64,000 nucleotides of DNA from Alphaproteobacteria bacterium (GTDB lineage: Bacteria; Pseudomonadota; Alphaproteobacteria; Micropepsales; Micropepsaceae), in the NCBI GenBank assembly GCA_017307355.1, contig JAFKFG010000016.1, positions 1 through 64,000 on the forward strand, read 5' to 3'. How positions within the stretch are numbered: the first letter of the stretch is position 1; each line of letters opens with the position of its first letter. The notes under the pieces are model-generated. The model was not told the DNA's origin, did not search any database, and saw only the letters and a program-made list of their open reading frames with translations. This document shows, in pieces, positions 8,416 through 18,209 of this stretch. A program made the translations under genes and the position numbers.

Positions 8416-8867
8416 TGCGAAGCCGTTTGCGGATGCGGGTTGGATTCGGTGGGCGCCGCCGTTTCGGTGGCAGGCGGATCATCCAGTCGCGGGGCATCGG
8501 CCGGGGTTTCGGACACCTGATACTCGCCGCTGCGGGGCGCGGGCGTTTCGGCGGCGGCGCCGGCTTCCGCGGCCCTGGCCTCGGCCGCTTCGGTATCCAC
8601 CGGATTGAGGGTGCGTTCGATGTCGCGGCCAAGATCGGCGACGGGATCGACCGCGCGCAGCTTTTCCACTTCGGCCCGCAATTCGTCGAGTTCGCTTTGA
8701 CGCGCCATGTCGTCGAAGCTGCGCTTGAACTCGTTGGCCATGTTGCGCGCTTTGCCGGCCCAGCGGCCCGCGATATTCATCAGGCGCGGTAGATCCTTGG
8801 GGCCCACCACGACCAAAGCCACGGTAAGCAGGATAAGGATATGGCTCCAGCTGAAAAGATCGAACAT
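8412..8867 (-). CDS. tatB: Sec-independent protein translocase TatB
   Basis: The 151-residue protein starts MFDLFSWSHILILLTVALVVVGPKDLP. This shows the single N-terminal membrane helix, the short hinge with Gly-Pro, and the amphipathic helix that distinguish TatB. A long acidic and proline/alanine-rich C-terminal tail follows from about residue 75, as usual for TatB rather than TatA. TatB pairs with TatC to form the signal-peptide receptor. It lies between tatA (21-bp gap) and tatC (4-bp overlap) in a tatABC operon. Confidence 0.95.
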   Translation of the reverse strand: MFDLFSWSHILILLTVALVVVGPKDLPRLMNIAGRWAGKARNMANEFKRSFDDMARQSELDELRAEVEKLRAVDPVADLGRDIERTLNPVDTEAAEARAAEAGAAAETPAPRSGEYQVSETPADAPRLDDPPATETAAPTESNPHPQTASQ

Positions 8868-8888
8868 CGAGGACCCTGAATCAGGCCC

Positions 8889-9107
8889 TTAGTGGGGCGC
8901 GGGATCCTTATTGACGTTCGCGGTTTCGCGCGTCTCGGCATTGATCACGCGCGGATCTTCCTTGTCGGGATCGGCCAGGCCCTTCTTGAAGCTGTTGATG
9001 CCTTTGCCGAAATCGCCCATCAGGTCGGAAACCTTGCCGCGACCGCCGAACAAGACCAAGGCCACCAATGCCAGAAGCAACCAGTGAATCCAGCTCAAAC
9101 CGCCCAT
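8889..9107 (-). CDS. tatA: Sec-independent protein translocase TatA
   Basis: The 72-residue protein begins [20 protein letters not shown], a short membrane helix followed by the FGG hinge and the amphipathic helix [19 protein letters not shown], which is the TatA signature. TatA oligomers form the passage for folded proteins once TatBC has bound a cargo. It is the first gene of tatABC, with a good Shine-Dalgarno sequence (GAGGAG-like, read on the minus strand) just upstream. The upstream 307-bp gap to ppx contains a palindromic repeat and, presumably, the operon promoter. Confidence 0.95.
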   Translation of the reverse strand: MGGLSWIHWLLLALVALVLFGGRGKVSDLMGDFGKGINSFKKGLADPDKEDPRVINAETRETANVNKDPAPH

Positions 9108-9414
9108 GACTTAACTCCTCAATCCCCGCCGTGTGAACGGAACCCCGCCGGCCCCTGCCCGGCTTGCCTGCCAGTTAAAGCCCGCTCCCGGGCCTTAACG
9201 CAAGACCACCCCCAGATTAAGGCAAATTCCCCAGCGATGCACGGGGGTTAACGCTGCGATATTTCCCACTTTGGTGGTCAATTGGCAGGCGCGAGGGATT
9301 TTGGTTCCTGAGCAGGGTTGCTTAGCGCCAGCGTAGCGGCAACGCCCGGAGCGTGCGAAAGCACGTGAGGACGCGCGACGAACTCAGGGACCAAAAGACC
9401 CGCGCCCGGGACAA
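9108..9414. other. 307-bp intergenic region between tatA and ppx
   Basis: No reading frame with recognisable features is present. The left part (9108-9287) is the tatA upstream region; I could not find a convincing promoter there. The right part is family B repeat copy 1 (9288-9406), which ends eight bases before the ppx stop codon. Confidence 0.6.
9288..9406. repeat. Palindromic intergenic repeat, family B copy 1
   Basis: Imperfect terminal inverted repeats, GGCGCGAGGGATTTTGGTTCC on the left and GGGACCAAAAGACCCGCGCC on the right, bracket about 70 bp that includes a small hairpin (GCGTGC-GAAA-GCACGT). The same outer arms, and the inner GCGACGAAC just before the right arm, recur at 49956-50057 in the same orientation. 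The element is downstream of ppx and could form a large cruciform or RNA hairpin. Confidence 0.7.
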
Positions 9415-10923
9415 TTAGCCAACCAGTATTTCCCCGCGCTTGTCCATGGCTTCGGCCAAAGCGCCCAGGCGCTTTTGGACGGGTTCGCTGGCGATGGCCT
9501 CCCGCTTGCGGGGAACCTCCAGCACCACTTTGGCGGGTGTGAGCCGGAGCCGGTAATGGCCAAGCTCTCCCGCCGCCGACGCCGACAGGGAAAAGGCAAA
9601 GCGCCATGCCAGCCCCAGGCGAACCGCCCGCCGCTCGTCGTCCTTGTCCAGCAATCCCGCCAGCGCCAGATCGCGGACGAAATCCTCGTCCCCCGAATAG
9701 CGATGGAAAATCGAGGTGGCGATCAAGGCCCGGGCGCGATGATCGGCGCCGGAGAACGGCGCCGTCAGCACCTGGTTGAAGGTACCGGCGGCGCGATTGT
9801 CGGGATGCCGCCGCCAGCCGATATCGGAAAAATTGGCCGACGCCTCGCGGATGCGCCTGAGCTCCAGGCTCTCGCCTTCGAACAAGGGCTGAGTCCATTC
9901 GAACATTTCGCGCGCATGCTGCGGCACGCGCGCCAACCTTTCGTTCGCGCCGCGGGCAAATTCCAGCAAGGGATCCTTGGCCCGCTCCTCGGGCCACAGC
10001 CGCGCATAGAACAGGCCTTCGCGCAGGCCATAGGCGGAGATCACCACATCCTTGATCTCGCCCGCCAGCAGCAGCCGTTCCAGAACCACCGCGCCATAGG
10101 GCAGCGATTCCGCGCGGCGCTTGGAGACGACCTTGATCTTTCGCACGGATTCCCGGGACAGCCCGGCCAGCACCTTGCATAGCCGCAGCGCCCGCCCGCG
10201 CGGGATGGTGTAATGCTGCAGGACATGCAGGGGATAATGATGCTCCTCCATGTCCACCCGCGCCAGGCTGCGCCAGATCCCGCCCACCGCGTAAAGCGCC
10301 TGCGACGACAGGCCGGAAATATTCTTCAAGCCCTTGTCGACGATGTCGCGGGCCTTGTCGGGATCGCCTTTGGCCTGGTCCATCAAGCGCAGCGGACCGA
10401 ACGGCAGAGTCCAGGCGTCGCCCGTTCTGCCGCCCTTGACCGTCACCATGTCCAGGCTGCCGCCGCCCAGATCGGCGACCAGGCCCGATGCTTCGGGAAT
10501 GCCCGCCACCACGCCTTCGGCGGCGGTGCGCGCCTCGTCCTCCCCCGCCAGGATGCGGATGGGCGAGCCCCAGGCGCGCTCGGCCCGGGCGATGAATTCG
10601 GCGCCGTTGCTGGCGTCGCGGGCGGCCGCGGTGGCGACCGCTTCGCGCAGATCGACCTTCAGCCCGTCCGCGATCATGCGGAAGCGCGCCAAAGCCTCCA
10701 GCGCGGCGGCGCAACCCTCGGCATGCAGCCGGCCGGTGGTGACCATGTCGCGGCCGATGGCGCAGATCGATTTCTCGTTCTGCCAGGTGGCGGCATTGCG
10801 ATACTGGCTCTCATAGATCACCAGGCGCACGGAGTTGGAGCCGATATCGACAATGGCGATGGGCCTGCGCGCGTCGGCTGCGCGCGGGCTGGGAGAAGCG
10901 CGGACTTCGCTGGCGGAAGACAA
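9415..10923 (-). CDS. ppx: Exopolyphosphatase (Ppx/GppA family)
   Basis: The enzyme releases phosphate processively from the ends of polyphosphate chains; family members may also hydrolyse pppGpp. The 502-residue product has the ASKHA-fold phosphate loop IAIVDIGSNSVRLVIYE at about residues 22-38 and the second phosphate motif VADLGGGSLDMV. The C-terminal half contains helical HD-like residues. It begins three bases after the ppk stop, so ppk and ppx form one unit that makes and degrades polyphosphate. The gene carries an N-terminal extension of about 20 residues before the first motif. Substrate preference between polyphosphate and pppGpp cannot be told from sequence. Confidence 0.92.
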   Translation of the reverse strand: MSSASEVRASPSPRAADARRPIAIVDIGSNSVRLVIYESQYRNAATWQNEKSICAIGRDMVTTGRLHAEGCAAALEALARFRMIADGLKVDLREAVATAAARDASNGAEFIARAERAWGSPIRILAGEDEARTAAEGVVAGIPEASGLVADLGGGSLDMVTVKGGRTGDAWTLPFGPLRLMDQAKGDPDKARDIVDKGLKNISGLSSQALYAVGGIWRSLARVDMEEHHYPLHVLQHYTIPRGRALRLCKVLAGLSRESVRKIKVVSKRRAESLPYGAVVLERLLLAGEIKDVVISAYGLREGLFYARLWPEERAKDPLLEFARGANERLARVPQHAREMFEWTQPLFEGESLELRRIREASANFSDIGWRRHPDNRAAGTFNQVLTAPFSGADHRARALIATSIFHRYSGDEDFVRDLALAGLLDKDDERRAVRLGLAWRFAFSLSASAAGELGHYRLRLTPAKVVLEVPRKREAIASEPVQKRLGALAEAMDKRGEILVG

Positions 10924-10926
10924 AGA

Positions 10927-13167
10927 TCAGATCCGGCGCTTGCGCGGGCCTGAACCCTGGATCTTCAACGCCCGGCCGCGGCCGGAGAGCGACGGATTGG
11001 TCATGAAATATGTATGCGCGGAGAAGGCATCGGCATCCTCGGAATGGGAATCGCGGCTATAGGTTCCGTCTGCCTTCATATACCAGCTTTGCGCCTGATC
11101 CTTCAGCAGCGCGACCATGATCTGATCCAGCACCTGTTGATGGACCGTGGGATTTTCGATGGGAACCAGGGTTTCCACCCGCCGGTCCAGGTTGCGCGGC
11201 ATCCAGTCCGCCGAGGAAATGAAAACCTTCGCGTCCGGCGACGGCAGGCCATGGCCCGCCCCGAACGCCACGATCCGCCCATGTTCCAGGAAGCGGCCCA
11301 CGATCGAGCGCACCCGGATATTTTCCGACAGGCCGGGCACTCCCGGACGCAGGCAGCAGATGCCCCGCACCACCAGTTCGATTTTCACGCCCGCCTGGCT
11401 GGCGCGGTAAAGCCCGTCGATCATCGCCGGATCGACCAGCGAATTCAGCTTGACCCAGATCGCGGCCGGCCTGCCCGCCCGGGCATGCATGATTTCCTGT
11501 TGGATGCCTTCGACCAGGCGGCCGCGCAGCGAGAAAGGCGAGACCGCAAGCTTTTCCAGCGCATTGGGCTCGGCATAACCGGTGATGAAATTGAAGACCT
11601 GGGCGGCGTCGCGGCCCAGCGCCGGATCGGCGCTGAACAAGGAGAGGTCCGTATAAACCCGCGCGGTCTGGGGATGATAATTGCCGGTGCCGAAATGCAC
11701 ATAAGTGTGCAGCTGCCCCCCTTCGCGCCGCACCACCAGGCTGATCTTGGCGTGGGTCTTGAGCGCGATGAAGCCATAGACCACCTGCACGCCGGCCCGT
11801 TCCAGGTCGCGGGCCCATTTGATGTTGGCGGCTTCGTCGAAACGGGCCTTGAGCTCGACCAGCGCCGTCACCGACTTGCCGGCTTCGGCCGCCTCGATCA
11901 GCGCGCTGACAATGGGGCTGTCCTGGCTGGTGCGATAGAGAGTCTGCTTGATCGCGACCACGTCCGGATCGGCCGCGGCCTGGCGCAGGAACTGCACCAC
12001 CGTGTCGAAACTCTCGAACGGGTGATGGACGATCAAGTCCTTTTCCCGGATGGCGGCGAAACAATCGCCGCCATGGTCGCGGATCCGCTCCGGAAAGCGG
12101 GCATTGTAGGGCTTGAACTGCAGGTCCGCACGCTCGGGAATGATGAGCTTGGAAAGATCCGACAGGCCCATCCGATTCTCGATATCGACGATCTTGGCTT
12201 CGTCCAGATCCAGATGGGTGGCGATGAACTGGCGCAAATGCGCCGGCATCGACTTGCTGCATTTCATGTGAATGACGCTGCCGCGGCGGCGGCGCTTGAG
12301 CAGCGACTCGAATAGCAGCACCAGGTCTTCGGCTTCTTCCTCGACCTCCACGTCGCTGTCGCGCAGGATGCGGAACATCCCCCAGCCGGAAATGTCGTGG
12401 CCGGGAAAGAGTTTGTCGAAATAGAGCGCGATCACATGCTCGAGCGGAATGAAGCGCGCGGCCCTGCGGTCGGCATCGGGCAGGCGCACAAAGCGCTTGA
12501 GCTGCGGCGGCACCGGAATCAGCGCGAAGAAATCCTTGTTGTCGCGCCGGTTGGTGAGCGACAGGGCGACGGTGAAGCCCAGATTGGGAATGAAGGGAAA
12601 CGGATGGGCCGGATCGATGGCGAGCGGGGTCAGGACCGGAAAGACCTGCGCGCTGAAATGCGCATCCAGGAAGGCGCGGTCGCGATCCAGGATTTCGCTG
12701 CCGGTGACGACGCTGACGCCTTCCTTGCGCAGCTCTCCGTCCAAGGTCGCCCAGATGCATTGCTGATCGCCGATCAGCTGGCGCGCCGCCTCATCCACTT
12801 TGGCGAGCTGCTCGGCGGGAGACAGGCCATCGGCCGACGGCGTGGTGACGCCGGCACGGACCATGCCCATCAGCCCGGCCACGCGCACCATGTAGAATTC
12901 GTCCAGATTGGACGCGGAAATAGACAGGAAGCGCAGCCGCTCGAACAAGGGATGGCGGCGGTTCTGCGCCTCCTCGATCACCCGGCGGTTGAAGGCCAGC
13001 CAGGACAATTCCCGGTTGACGAAACGGGCGGGCGATGCCGGATCGAAATCGACATTGCTGCCCTGATGCTCCAGCGACACCACATCGTCGGTGGCCAGGG
13101 GATTATCCGACGCGCCATCGATAGGCGCATCGTTGGCGGCCTCTATTTTCTGGGAAGGATTGGACAT
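10927..13167 (-). CDS. ppk1: Polyphosphate kinase 1
   Basis: PPK1 reversibly transfers the gamma-phosphate of ATP to the end of polyphosphate. The 746-residue length is typical. The N-terminal domain contains [16 protein letters not shown]. The catalytic region contains [14 protein letters not shown] followed by [17 protein letters not shown], which carries the autophosphorylated His of the HxK-type motif, then [10 protein letters not shown] second phospholipase D-like half follows ([17 protein letters not shown]). Immediately downstream is ppx, and hdaA lies 46 bp upstream. Polyphosphate is commonly made under stress or phosphate excess, but no Pho box was identified. Confidence 0.97.
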   Translation of the reverse strand: MSNPSQKIEAANDAPIDGASDNPLATDDVVSLEHQGSNVDFDPASPARFVNRELSWLAFNRRVIEEAQNRRHPLFERLRFLSISASNLDEFYMVRVAGLMGMVRAGVTTPSADGLSPAEQLAKVDEAARQLIGDQQCIWATLDGELRKEGVSVVTGSEILDRDRAFLDAHFSAQVFPVLTPLAIDPAHPFPFIPNLGFTVALSLTNRRDNKDFFALIPVPPQLKRFVRLPDADRRAARFIPLEHVIALYFDKLFPGHDISGWGMFRILRDSDVEVEEEAEDLVLLFESLLKRRRRGSVIHMKCSKSMPAHLRQFIATHLDLDEAKIVDIENRMGLSDLSKLIIPERADLQFKPYNARFPERIRDHGGDCFAAIREKDLIVHHPFESFDTVVQFLRQAAADPDVVAIKQTLYRTSQDSPIVSALIEAAEAGKSVTALVELKARFDEAANIKWARDLERAGVQVVYGFIALKTHAKISLVVRREGGQLHTYVHFGTGNYHPQTARVYTDLSLFSADPALGRDAAQVFNFITGYAEPNALEKLAVSPFSLRGRLVEGIQQEIMHARAGRPAAIWVKLNSLVDPAMIDGLYRASQAGVKIELVVRGICCLRPGVPGLSENIRVRSIVGRFLEHGRIVAFGAGHGLPSPDAKVFISSADWMPRNLDRRVETLVPIENPTVHQQVLDQIMVALLKDQAQSWYMKADGTYSRDSHSEDADAFSAHTYFMTNPSLSGRGRALKIQGSGPRKRRI

Positions 13168-13213
13168 GGAGAAAGCTTAGGAGAAATAGGTGAATCTGTC
13201 ATGACAGCCCGAC

Positions 13214-13852
13214 CTAATCCGCCATAAGTTCCCGTATTAATTGAAGATTTATCGGTTTCTGGCGGCTGAGCGCCTCCTGGTCGGCCCGGGCGATGAAATC
13301 CCGGACCGCGGCCGGGGACCGTTCCAGTCCCCGCAGCAGCCCCGTCACCACCGCCTCGGGCACTGTGACCTGGCGGTCCGCGAACAGCTTGACCGCCAGG
13401 GCCATCAGCAGCGCTTCATCCGCCTCACCCAGTTCGAACGCGACCAGAGCGCCGAAGCGCGAGGCCAGGTCCGGCAGCCAGACCCGCCATTGCGACGGCG
13501 CGGCGCGTCCGGTCAGAAGCAACGGTGCCCCTCCTTCCAGCATGGCGAAAAGCGCGGGCTCGTGATCCGGCCCTTCGGCGCTGTCGCAATTCTCCACCAC
13601 CGCGGGGCCGGTGAGCGGTTCGCGCAAGCTGCGCGCATCCGCCAGCACGGCACCGGCATGAGACGCCCAGATATGGGCCAGATGCGTCTTGCCCGCGGCA
13701 CTGGGCCCCCATAACGCCGCCGCGGGCTGGGACCAGTCGGGCCAGCGCTCCAGATAGGCCAGCGCGCGCCCATTGCCGGGCGCTTCGATGAAATCGGCGC
13801 GCGTCATGGCGTTGCGCGGCTCGAGAGGCAGGACCAGTTGCGAAGACATCAA
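13214..13852 (-). CDS. hdaA: DnaA-homologue HdaA, regulator of replication initiation
   Basis: HdaA binds the DNA-loaded sliding clamp and promotes hydrolysis of ATP bound to DnaA, preventing re-initiation. The 212-residue product has a clamp-binding motif QLVLPL at residues 5-10, then a short AAA+ module with P-loop GPSAAGKT at 49-56. The DnaA-like lid and sensor regions follow. The Walker B region reads VVENCD, weaker than in DnaA. Size, motif order and position next to ppk and a CDP-alcohol phosphatidyltransferase fit HdaA of alphaproteobacteria. DnaA itself is much longer and carries a C-terminal DNA-binding domain that is absent here. Confidence 0.9.
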   Translation of the reverse strand: MMSSQLVLPLEPRNAMTRADFIEAPGNGRALAYLERWPDWSQPAAALWGPSAAGKTHLAHIWASHAGAVLADARSLREPLTGPAVVENCDSAEGPDHEPALFAMLEGGAPLLLTGRAAPSQWRVWLPDLASRFGALVAFELGEADEALLMALAVKLFADRQVTVPEAVVTGLLRGLERSPAAVRDFIARADQEALSRQKPINLQLIRELMAD

Positions 13853-13862
13853 TCGACCGGGA

Positions 13863-14414
13863 TCACGCGGTGCGCCGCCCCGACAGCAGCGCGCGCAGGA
13901 AAGAATAAAGATAGATCGCGGCGGAAAGAACCACGAACAATGCCGCGGTATAACTGCCCGCCTTCACCAGGCGCGGTGCGTCCTGATCCAGGGCCAGCAG
14001 CAGAAGCAGGATTCCCGCATACAGGACCAGGACGGCGGTGGTGGCCTTGCCGATCGTTAAAGGCTCGATGCGCAGCGGCAAGCTCAATGCTTTTGCCAGC
14101 ACCGCGCCGGCGCCGATCACCAGGTCTCGCGCGATCACCAGGACCACCAGCCAGAAAGGCGCGGCCCCCACTTTCCACAGCGCCAGAAAACAGAACAGCA
14201 TGAGAAGCTTGTCGGCCAGGGGATCCAGCCACGCGCCCGCCTGAGAGGTGAATCCCCAGCGCCTTGCCACATAACCGTCCGCCAGATCGCTGAAACTTGC
14301 GCCCGCGAATATCATCAGGGCCGCCGCATCGTGCGCCGCCAGGACCGCCCAGGCTGCCAGCGGCGCCGCCAACAGGCGGAAGCCGGAAAGCAGATTGGGC
14401 AGATGGCGCAACAC
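13863..14414 (-). CDS. CDP-alcohol phosphatidyltransferase family protein
   Basis: This integral membrane enzyme moves a phosphatidyl group from a CDP-linked donor to an alcohol such as glycerol-3-phosphate. The family signature DGx2ARx8Gx3Dx3D is intact (DGYVARRWGFTSQAGAWLDP followed by LADK). About five hydrophobic helices are present. With the GTG start at 14414, overlapping the DUF2066 stop by one base, the protein has 183 residues, similar to PgsA-type phosphatidylglycerophosphate synthases. Whether it is the main PgsA or an auxiliary enzyme cannot be decided here. An upstream start would overlap the previous gene further and has no family support. hdaA follows after 10 bp. Confidence 0.85.
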   Translation of the reverse strand: MLRHLPNLLSGFRLLAAPLAAWAVLAAHDAAALMIFAGASFSDLADGYVARRWGFTSQAGAWLDPLADKLLMLFCFLALWKVGAAPFWLVVLVIARDLVIGAGAVLAKALSLPLRIEPLTIGKATTAVLVLYAGILLLLLALDQDAPRLVKAGSYTAALFVVLSAAIYLYSFLRALLSGRRTA

Positions 14415-15463
14415 TACTGACCGCCTCCCGGATTCAATCGCGCGCCCGCCGCCAAGGTCCATTGATCGCCGCGGCCCGACAGCGCCAAGCCCTTTTCATT
14501 GAGGGAATCACGCAGCTGCGCGGTGGTGCCCATGTAAGCGATCGACAGGCGCGCATAGCCCAGATTCATCGCCACCACCTGCACGCCGGTGACATTCTCG
14601 GAGCCCGACAGGGCCGACTGGATCGCGCCCCATTGATTGAGCGACGCGACTTTCACATCGGCGATCAAGGTGCCACGGGCATTCGGATTGACCGCCGAGC
14701 GCGACTTCCACATATCGTCCATCGCGGCCAACGCGGCCTGCGCCGCGGCCGGATAGGTGGTGCCCAATGTTTGCAGCATGGGCACATCGACGCTGGTCTT
14801 GGTGGGCGTGGCGCCCTGGCCCAGGCGGCGGATATTCACCGTCACTTTTCCGTTGGCGTAGATCGCCTGCACCAATGCCGCTTCAGTTGCCTTGATCTTC
14901 GCAGCGGCCGGCGCGACATCGTTCCACCCGGCATTGTCGAAATTCAGTTGCCCCAACTCGTCCCCCGCCGCAGGCAGCGAGAAAGGCACGAAGGACTCAT
15001 GTGCCGCCGTGAAGGCCTGGGTCCAGGGACCGGTATTGTATCCCGGCGACATCGGCACCAGCAGAATGCGGCGCACCGCCGTCTGGGTGAAAGCGATGTT
15101 GGCCTCGCGCAAAGTGCGGGCCACCGCGTCCGGATTGAAGTTGTACGCGATGTCCGCGACATAGCGGGTGGTGGAGCGCCGCTCATTGGTCGGGGTATAG
15201 CCGCGCGACAACCGGACCAGCGCCGGCGCATCCAGCACCGGCTGGCGCGACCAGTCCTGCTGGCGGGTCAGGCGGCGATACAGAATCTGCCAGGCCTTGG
15301 GCCGGCCCTGCGCGATGGCGACATTGAGCGCTTCGGCCGACGAGGCCCCCGAAGCATCCACATGGACGCCGCTCACCGTGTAGAGCTCGTCCGCCCGTGC
15401 GGGCAGGCAAAACAGCAGCGCGAACGCCAGGATGGGAAGGGATTTAAGAAGGGACGATGACAT
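14414..15463 (-). CDS. DUF2066 domain-containing exported protein
   Basis: From the ATG at 15463 the product has 349 residues, beginning with a clear Sec signal peptide (SSSLLKSLPILAFALLFCLP, then ARA as cleavage site before DELYTV). The mature part matches DUF2066, a periplasmic family of unknown function found beside hdaA and purM in alphaproteobacteria. Conserved-looking blocks include AIAQGRPKAWQILYRRL near the N-terminus and IAYNFNPDAVARTLREANI. No catalytic motif is apparent. It overlaps the downstream phosphatidyltransferase by one base. A start 23 codons further upstream exists, but it would bury the signal peptide. Confidence 0.8.
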   Translation of the reverse strand: MSSSLLKSLPILAFALLFCLPARADELYTVSGVHVDASGASSAEALNVAIAQGRPKAWQILYRRLTRQQDWSRQPVLDAPALVRLSRGYTPTNERRSTTRYVADIAYNFNPDAVARTLREANIAFTQTAVRRILLVPMSPGYNTGPWTQAFTAAHESFVPFSLPAAGDELGQLNFDNAGWNDVAPAAAKIKATEAALVQAIYANGKVTVNIRRLGQGATPTKTSVDVPMLQTLGTTYPAAAQAALAAMDDMWKSRSAVNPNARGTLIADVKVASLNQWGAIQSALSGSENVTGVQVVAMNLGYARLSIAYMGTTAQLRDSLNEKGLALSGRGDQWTLAAGARLNPGGGQ

Positions 15464-15535
15464 TGGGGCGCTCGGTGGGGACGCGCGATTATAGGCGGCG
15501 CCTTGCAACTGCGAAAGCGCCCAGAACGGCAAAAA

Positions 15536-16759
15536 TCACACTCTAATCAAGCCCTTGATCGGCGGCGCGGCGGCGCTATCCGGGAAAATGCGGGTTTCCA
15601 GTGCCGCCCCGGACACGCCCATCTGGTCCGCAAGCACGCCCTTAAACAAGGCGCGCAGGTCGGTGCGCGCGGGTTGGTCCCGCCCGTCCTTGAGCGCGCC
15701 CTGCCCCAGGCCGGTCCATTCCGCTTTCACCGAGCCGCCCGCCACCGCGCCGCCGAACAGGAACGCCGCGCCCCCGGTGCCATGGTCGGTCCCGCCGGAG
15801 CCGTTGGGACGAACCGTGCGGCCGAATTCGGTGGCCATCACCACAGCCGTTTTGTTCCAGGCATCGGTCCCCATGGCGACGCGCAGGGCATCGATCGCAG
15901 TGTCCAGCGCGGCCAGCCGCCTTGCCAGCTGGCCATCGGCCACGCCTTGGGCGACATGCGTGTCCCAGCCCGAGGCTTCCAAGGTCGCAACCCGGGGACC
16001 GTGGGGCGCGGCCAGCAGCTTGCCCGCGCCCTGAAACAGCGGCACGAGATTGCCATACGCGCCGCCTTTGCCGGGCTGCATGCCTTTCGCCGCCGGATCG
16101 TCCATCGCGCCTTGCGCCGATGCCTGAAGCGCCAGCACACTGGACAGCGATGCCTCAAGCACCGCGTCGCCGGCATAGAGCGCGCGCACTTGCGCGAGAA
16201 ACAATTCGTCCGGCGCGGGCAACACCGCCGGCATCCAACTAGCGGTCTGCACTTTGCCCGACAGCATCAAAGGCGGCATCTGGGCGATCGCCAAGGCGCC
16301 GTCGCCATTCGCCAGCCCCATGGGCGCCAGCGCGCGGTTGAGCCAGCCATCCTGCAACAGATGCGGACTGGTACCGCCCGCTTCCAACACATTCTGGCCG
16401 TCGAAATGCGAACGGTCGCGATACGGCGAACAGATATTGTGGAACACCACCAGCTGTCTTGAGTCGTAAAGCGCCTTGAGATTGGTGAGCGCGGGATTGA
16501 GGCCGAAGAAACCGTCCAGGTCGTGGATGGCGCCCGCGCCTTCGGTCTGCAATGCGAGGGTACCGCGCACGCCGGCATAGTCCTTGTCGCCATGGGGCGG
16601 CACGGCGGCCAGCCCATCCAGCGCGCCGCGCAGTATCACCACCACCAGCCGCCGGTCGTCCGGGGTGGCGGCGAACGCGAAATGCGCCTTGGCATCGAAG
16701 GCCGCCGCGACGCCCGCCGCGCCGGCGGATTTCAGGAAGACGCGCCGATCAAACTGCAT
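15536..16759 (-). CDS. DUF1501 family protein with twin-arginine signal
   Basis: The N-terminus MQFDRRVFLKSAGAAGVAAA is a Tat signal peptide (RRVFLK), so the folded protein is predicted to be exported by the TatABC system encoded at 7.6-9.1 kb. The remaining about 375 residues match DUF1501, a family with an alkaline-phosphatase-like fold and no assigned reaction. Fold-type motifs visible are VVVILRGALDGL, ATEFGRT and GGTDHGTGGAAFLFG. It follows the DUF1800 gene by only three bases. This pairing is conserved widely, and the two products are thought to act together, though the role is unknown. It is inserted between purM and the DUF2066 gene. Confidence 0.9.
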   Translation of the reverse strand: MQFDRRVFLKSAGAAGVAAAFDAKAHFAFAATPDDRRLVVVILRGALDGLAAVPPHGDKDYAGVRGTLALQTEGAGAIHDLDGFFGLNPALTNLKALYDSRQLVVFHNICSPYRDRSHFDGQNVLEAGGTSPHLLQDGWLNRALAPMGLANGDGALAIAQMPPLMLSGKVQTASWMPAVLPAPDELFLAQVRALYAGDAVLEASLSSVLALQASAQGAMDDPAAKGMQPGKGGAYGNLVPLFQGAGKLLAAPHGPRVATLEASGWDTHVAQGVADGQLARRLAALDTAIDALRVAMGTDAWNKTAVVMATEFGRTVRPNGSGGTDHGTGGAAFLFGGAVAGGSVKAEWTGLGQGALKDGRDQPARTDLRALFKGVLADQMGVSGAALETRIFPDSAAAPPIKGLIRV

Positions 16760-16762
16760 GTG

Positions 16763-18118
16763 TCACCTGCGCTGGAATTCGGGGCTTGCGATCAGAAGCG
16801 CCAGGGCATCGCCCTGGCTTTCGGCCCGCGCCATGGCGGTGCGGGTCGCCGGCGCCAGAAGCGGCCCCATCCCCGCACCGGCAACGGCCGCGGCATTGAA
16901 ATCCGGCGGCATGCGCGCGCCCACCTGCTTGGCCCATTCGATGCGATTGAGAACCGCGTCGGGACCGGTCCAGGCATCGGAAACCAGCGGCCAGCCATTG
17001 GGCGAGGACGCGGTCATGGGAAACTCTCCCATGTTGCGGGCGCTGCCCATGGCGGCGCGGATCTGCTGGGCGGCATTGTCGCCGCGCGGGAGATCCAGCA
17101 GCCGATAGGCGGCCGTCACATATTCGACCGGCGAGCGCATCTTGGCGGGTGCCGGGGTCCAGGCGGCGGGATCTTCCACCGCCGCCGTCGCCAGCGCCTT
17201 GAGATTGCCGCCGGTTTTGTTGAACACATTTTCCAACCGCGCCACCGATTGCGGCGATGGCTGATCGGCAATGAAATAGGTGGCGAATTTGGTGGCGATG
17301 TGATGCGCGGTATGGGGATCATGCGCCAGGTCGCGCACCGCCTGGATGCCGCTGCGCAAATCGTCGTTGTAGCGTCTGCCGCGCAGGATCTGCGGACCGG
17401 GCTCATGCCGGTTGGGGAAGAATCCGAAGCCGGACGGGGCCTGCGGGTCCAGGCTCCAGCCGGTCAGGATATTGGCCAGCGCGATCACATCCGTTTGGGT
17501 ATAGCCGCCATCCACGCCCAGCGAATAAAGCTCCATCAATTCGCGGCCCAGATTTTCGTTGCGGCCCTTGCCCGTGCGCGTCCCCGCGCGCGAATTGGGG
17601 CCGATGGAAGCGACATTGTTGAGATAGACCAGCATGGCGGGATGACTGGCCACCGCCAGCAGCATGTTTTCGAACGTGTCGGCGATATAGGGCCGGATCG
17701 CTTCGCGCTCGAACGCGCCCGCGAAATTGAGCGTCCGCCCGGCCGTGGTCGAGACCGTGAAATGATTGCTCCAGAACCAGACCAGATGTTCCGCGAATGG
17801 GCGCTGGGTGGCGAAGCCCAGCTGAAAGCGCCCTGCCATTTCGTCGGTGAAGATCCTGAGCCGTCCCCCCGCCTGGCTTTTCTGGATTTCGGTGTCCCCC
17901 GCCTTGGCGGCGCGCCGGGCGGCGATCATTTCCTGCTCCTGGCGCACCAAAAAGCCGCTGCCGGGAAAGGCGGTGCCGTCGGGCGCGAGGGGCTGTTCCG
18001 CCGGGGTCCCGATCTGGGCCACCAGCCAGCCCTTGGGATCGCGGCTGGCCGCCTCGATTTCGCCGGGCCGCGCGCCGAGGCCGAATCGGTGAACCGCCAG
18101 GGCACCTTCCACAGACAT
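16763..18118 (-). CDS. DUF1800 family protein
   Basis: The 451-residue product starts MSVEGALAVHRFGLGARPGE, the usual opening of DUF1800 proteins. It contains typical blocks (HLVWFWSNHFTVS, RELMELYSLGVDGGYTQTDV, HHIATKFATYFIADQP, GWPLVSDAWTGP). The family is almost always coded just upstream of a DUF1501 gene, as here (3-bp gap). Its biochemical role is unknown. No signal peptide is obvious at this start, so it may be exported with its Tat partner or may act in the cytoplasm; both are inference. It is divergent from purM, with 91 bp between starts. Confidence 0.9.
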   Translation of the reverse strand: MSVEGALAVHRFGLGARPGEIEAASRDPKGWLVAQIGTPAEQPLAPDGTAFPGSGFLVRQEQEMIAARRAAKAGDTEIQKSQAGGRLRIFTDEMAGRFQLGFATQRPFAEHLVWFWSNHFTVSTTAGRTLNFAGAFEREAIRPYIADTFENMLLAVASHPAMLVYLNNVASIGPNSRAGTRTGKGRNENLGRELMELYSLGVDGGYTQTDVIALANILTGWSLDPQAPSGFGFFPNRHEPGPQILRGRRYNDDLRSGIQAVRDLAHDPHTAHHIATKFATYFIADQPSPQSVARLENVFNKTGGNLKALATAAVEDPAAWTPAPAKMRSPVEYVTAAYRLLDLPRGDNAAQQIRAAMGSARNMGEFPMTASSPNGWPLVSDAWTGPDAVLNRIEWAKQVGARMPPDFNAAAVAGAGMGPLLAPATRTAMARAESQGDALALLIASPEFQRR

Positions 18119-18209
18119 GGGCAGATCCTTAAGCTTGGCCGCTTGCGCGGTTGCTTTGCCCTGATTAAACGAAGCGCAGCTTCAGCTTCCGTCGCGGATT
18201 TTCCGGACC

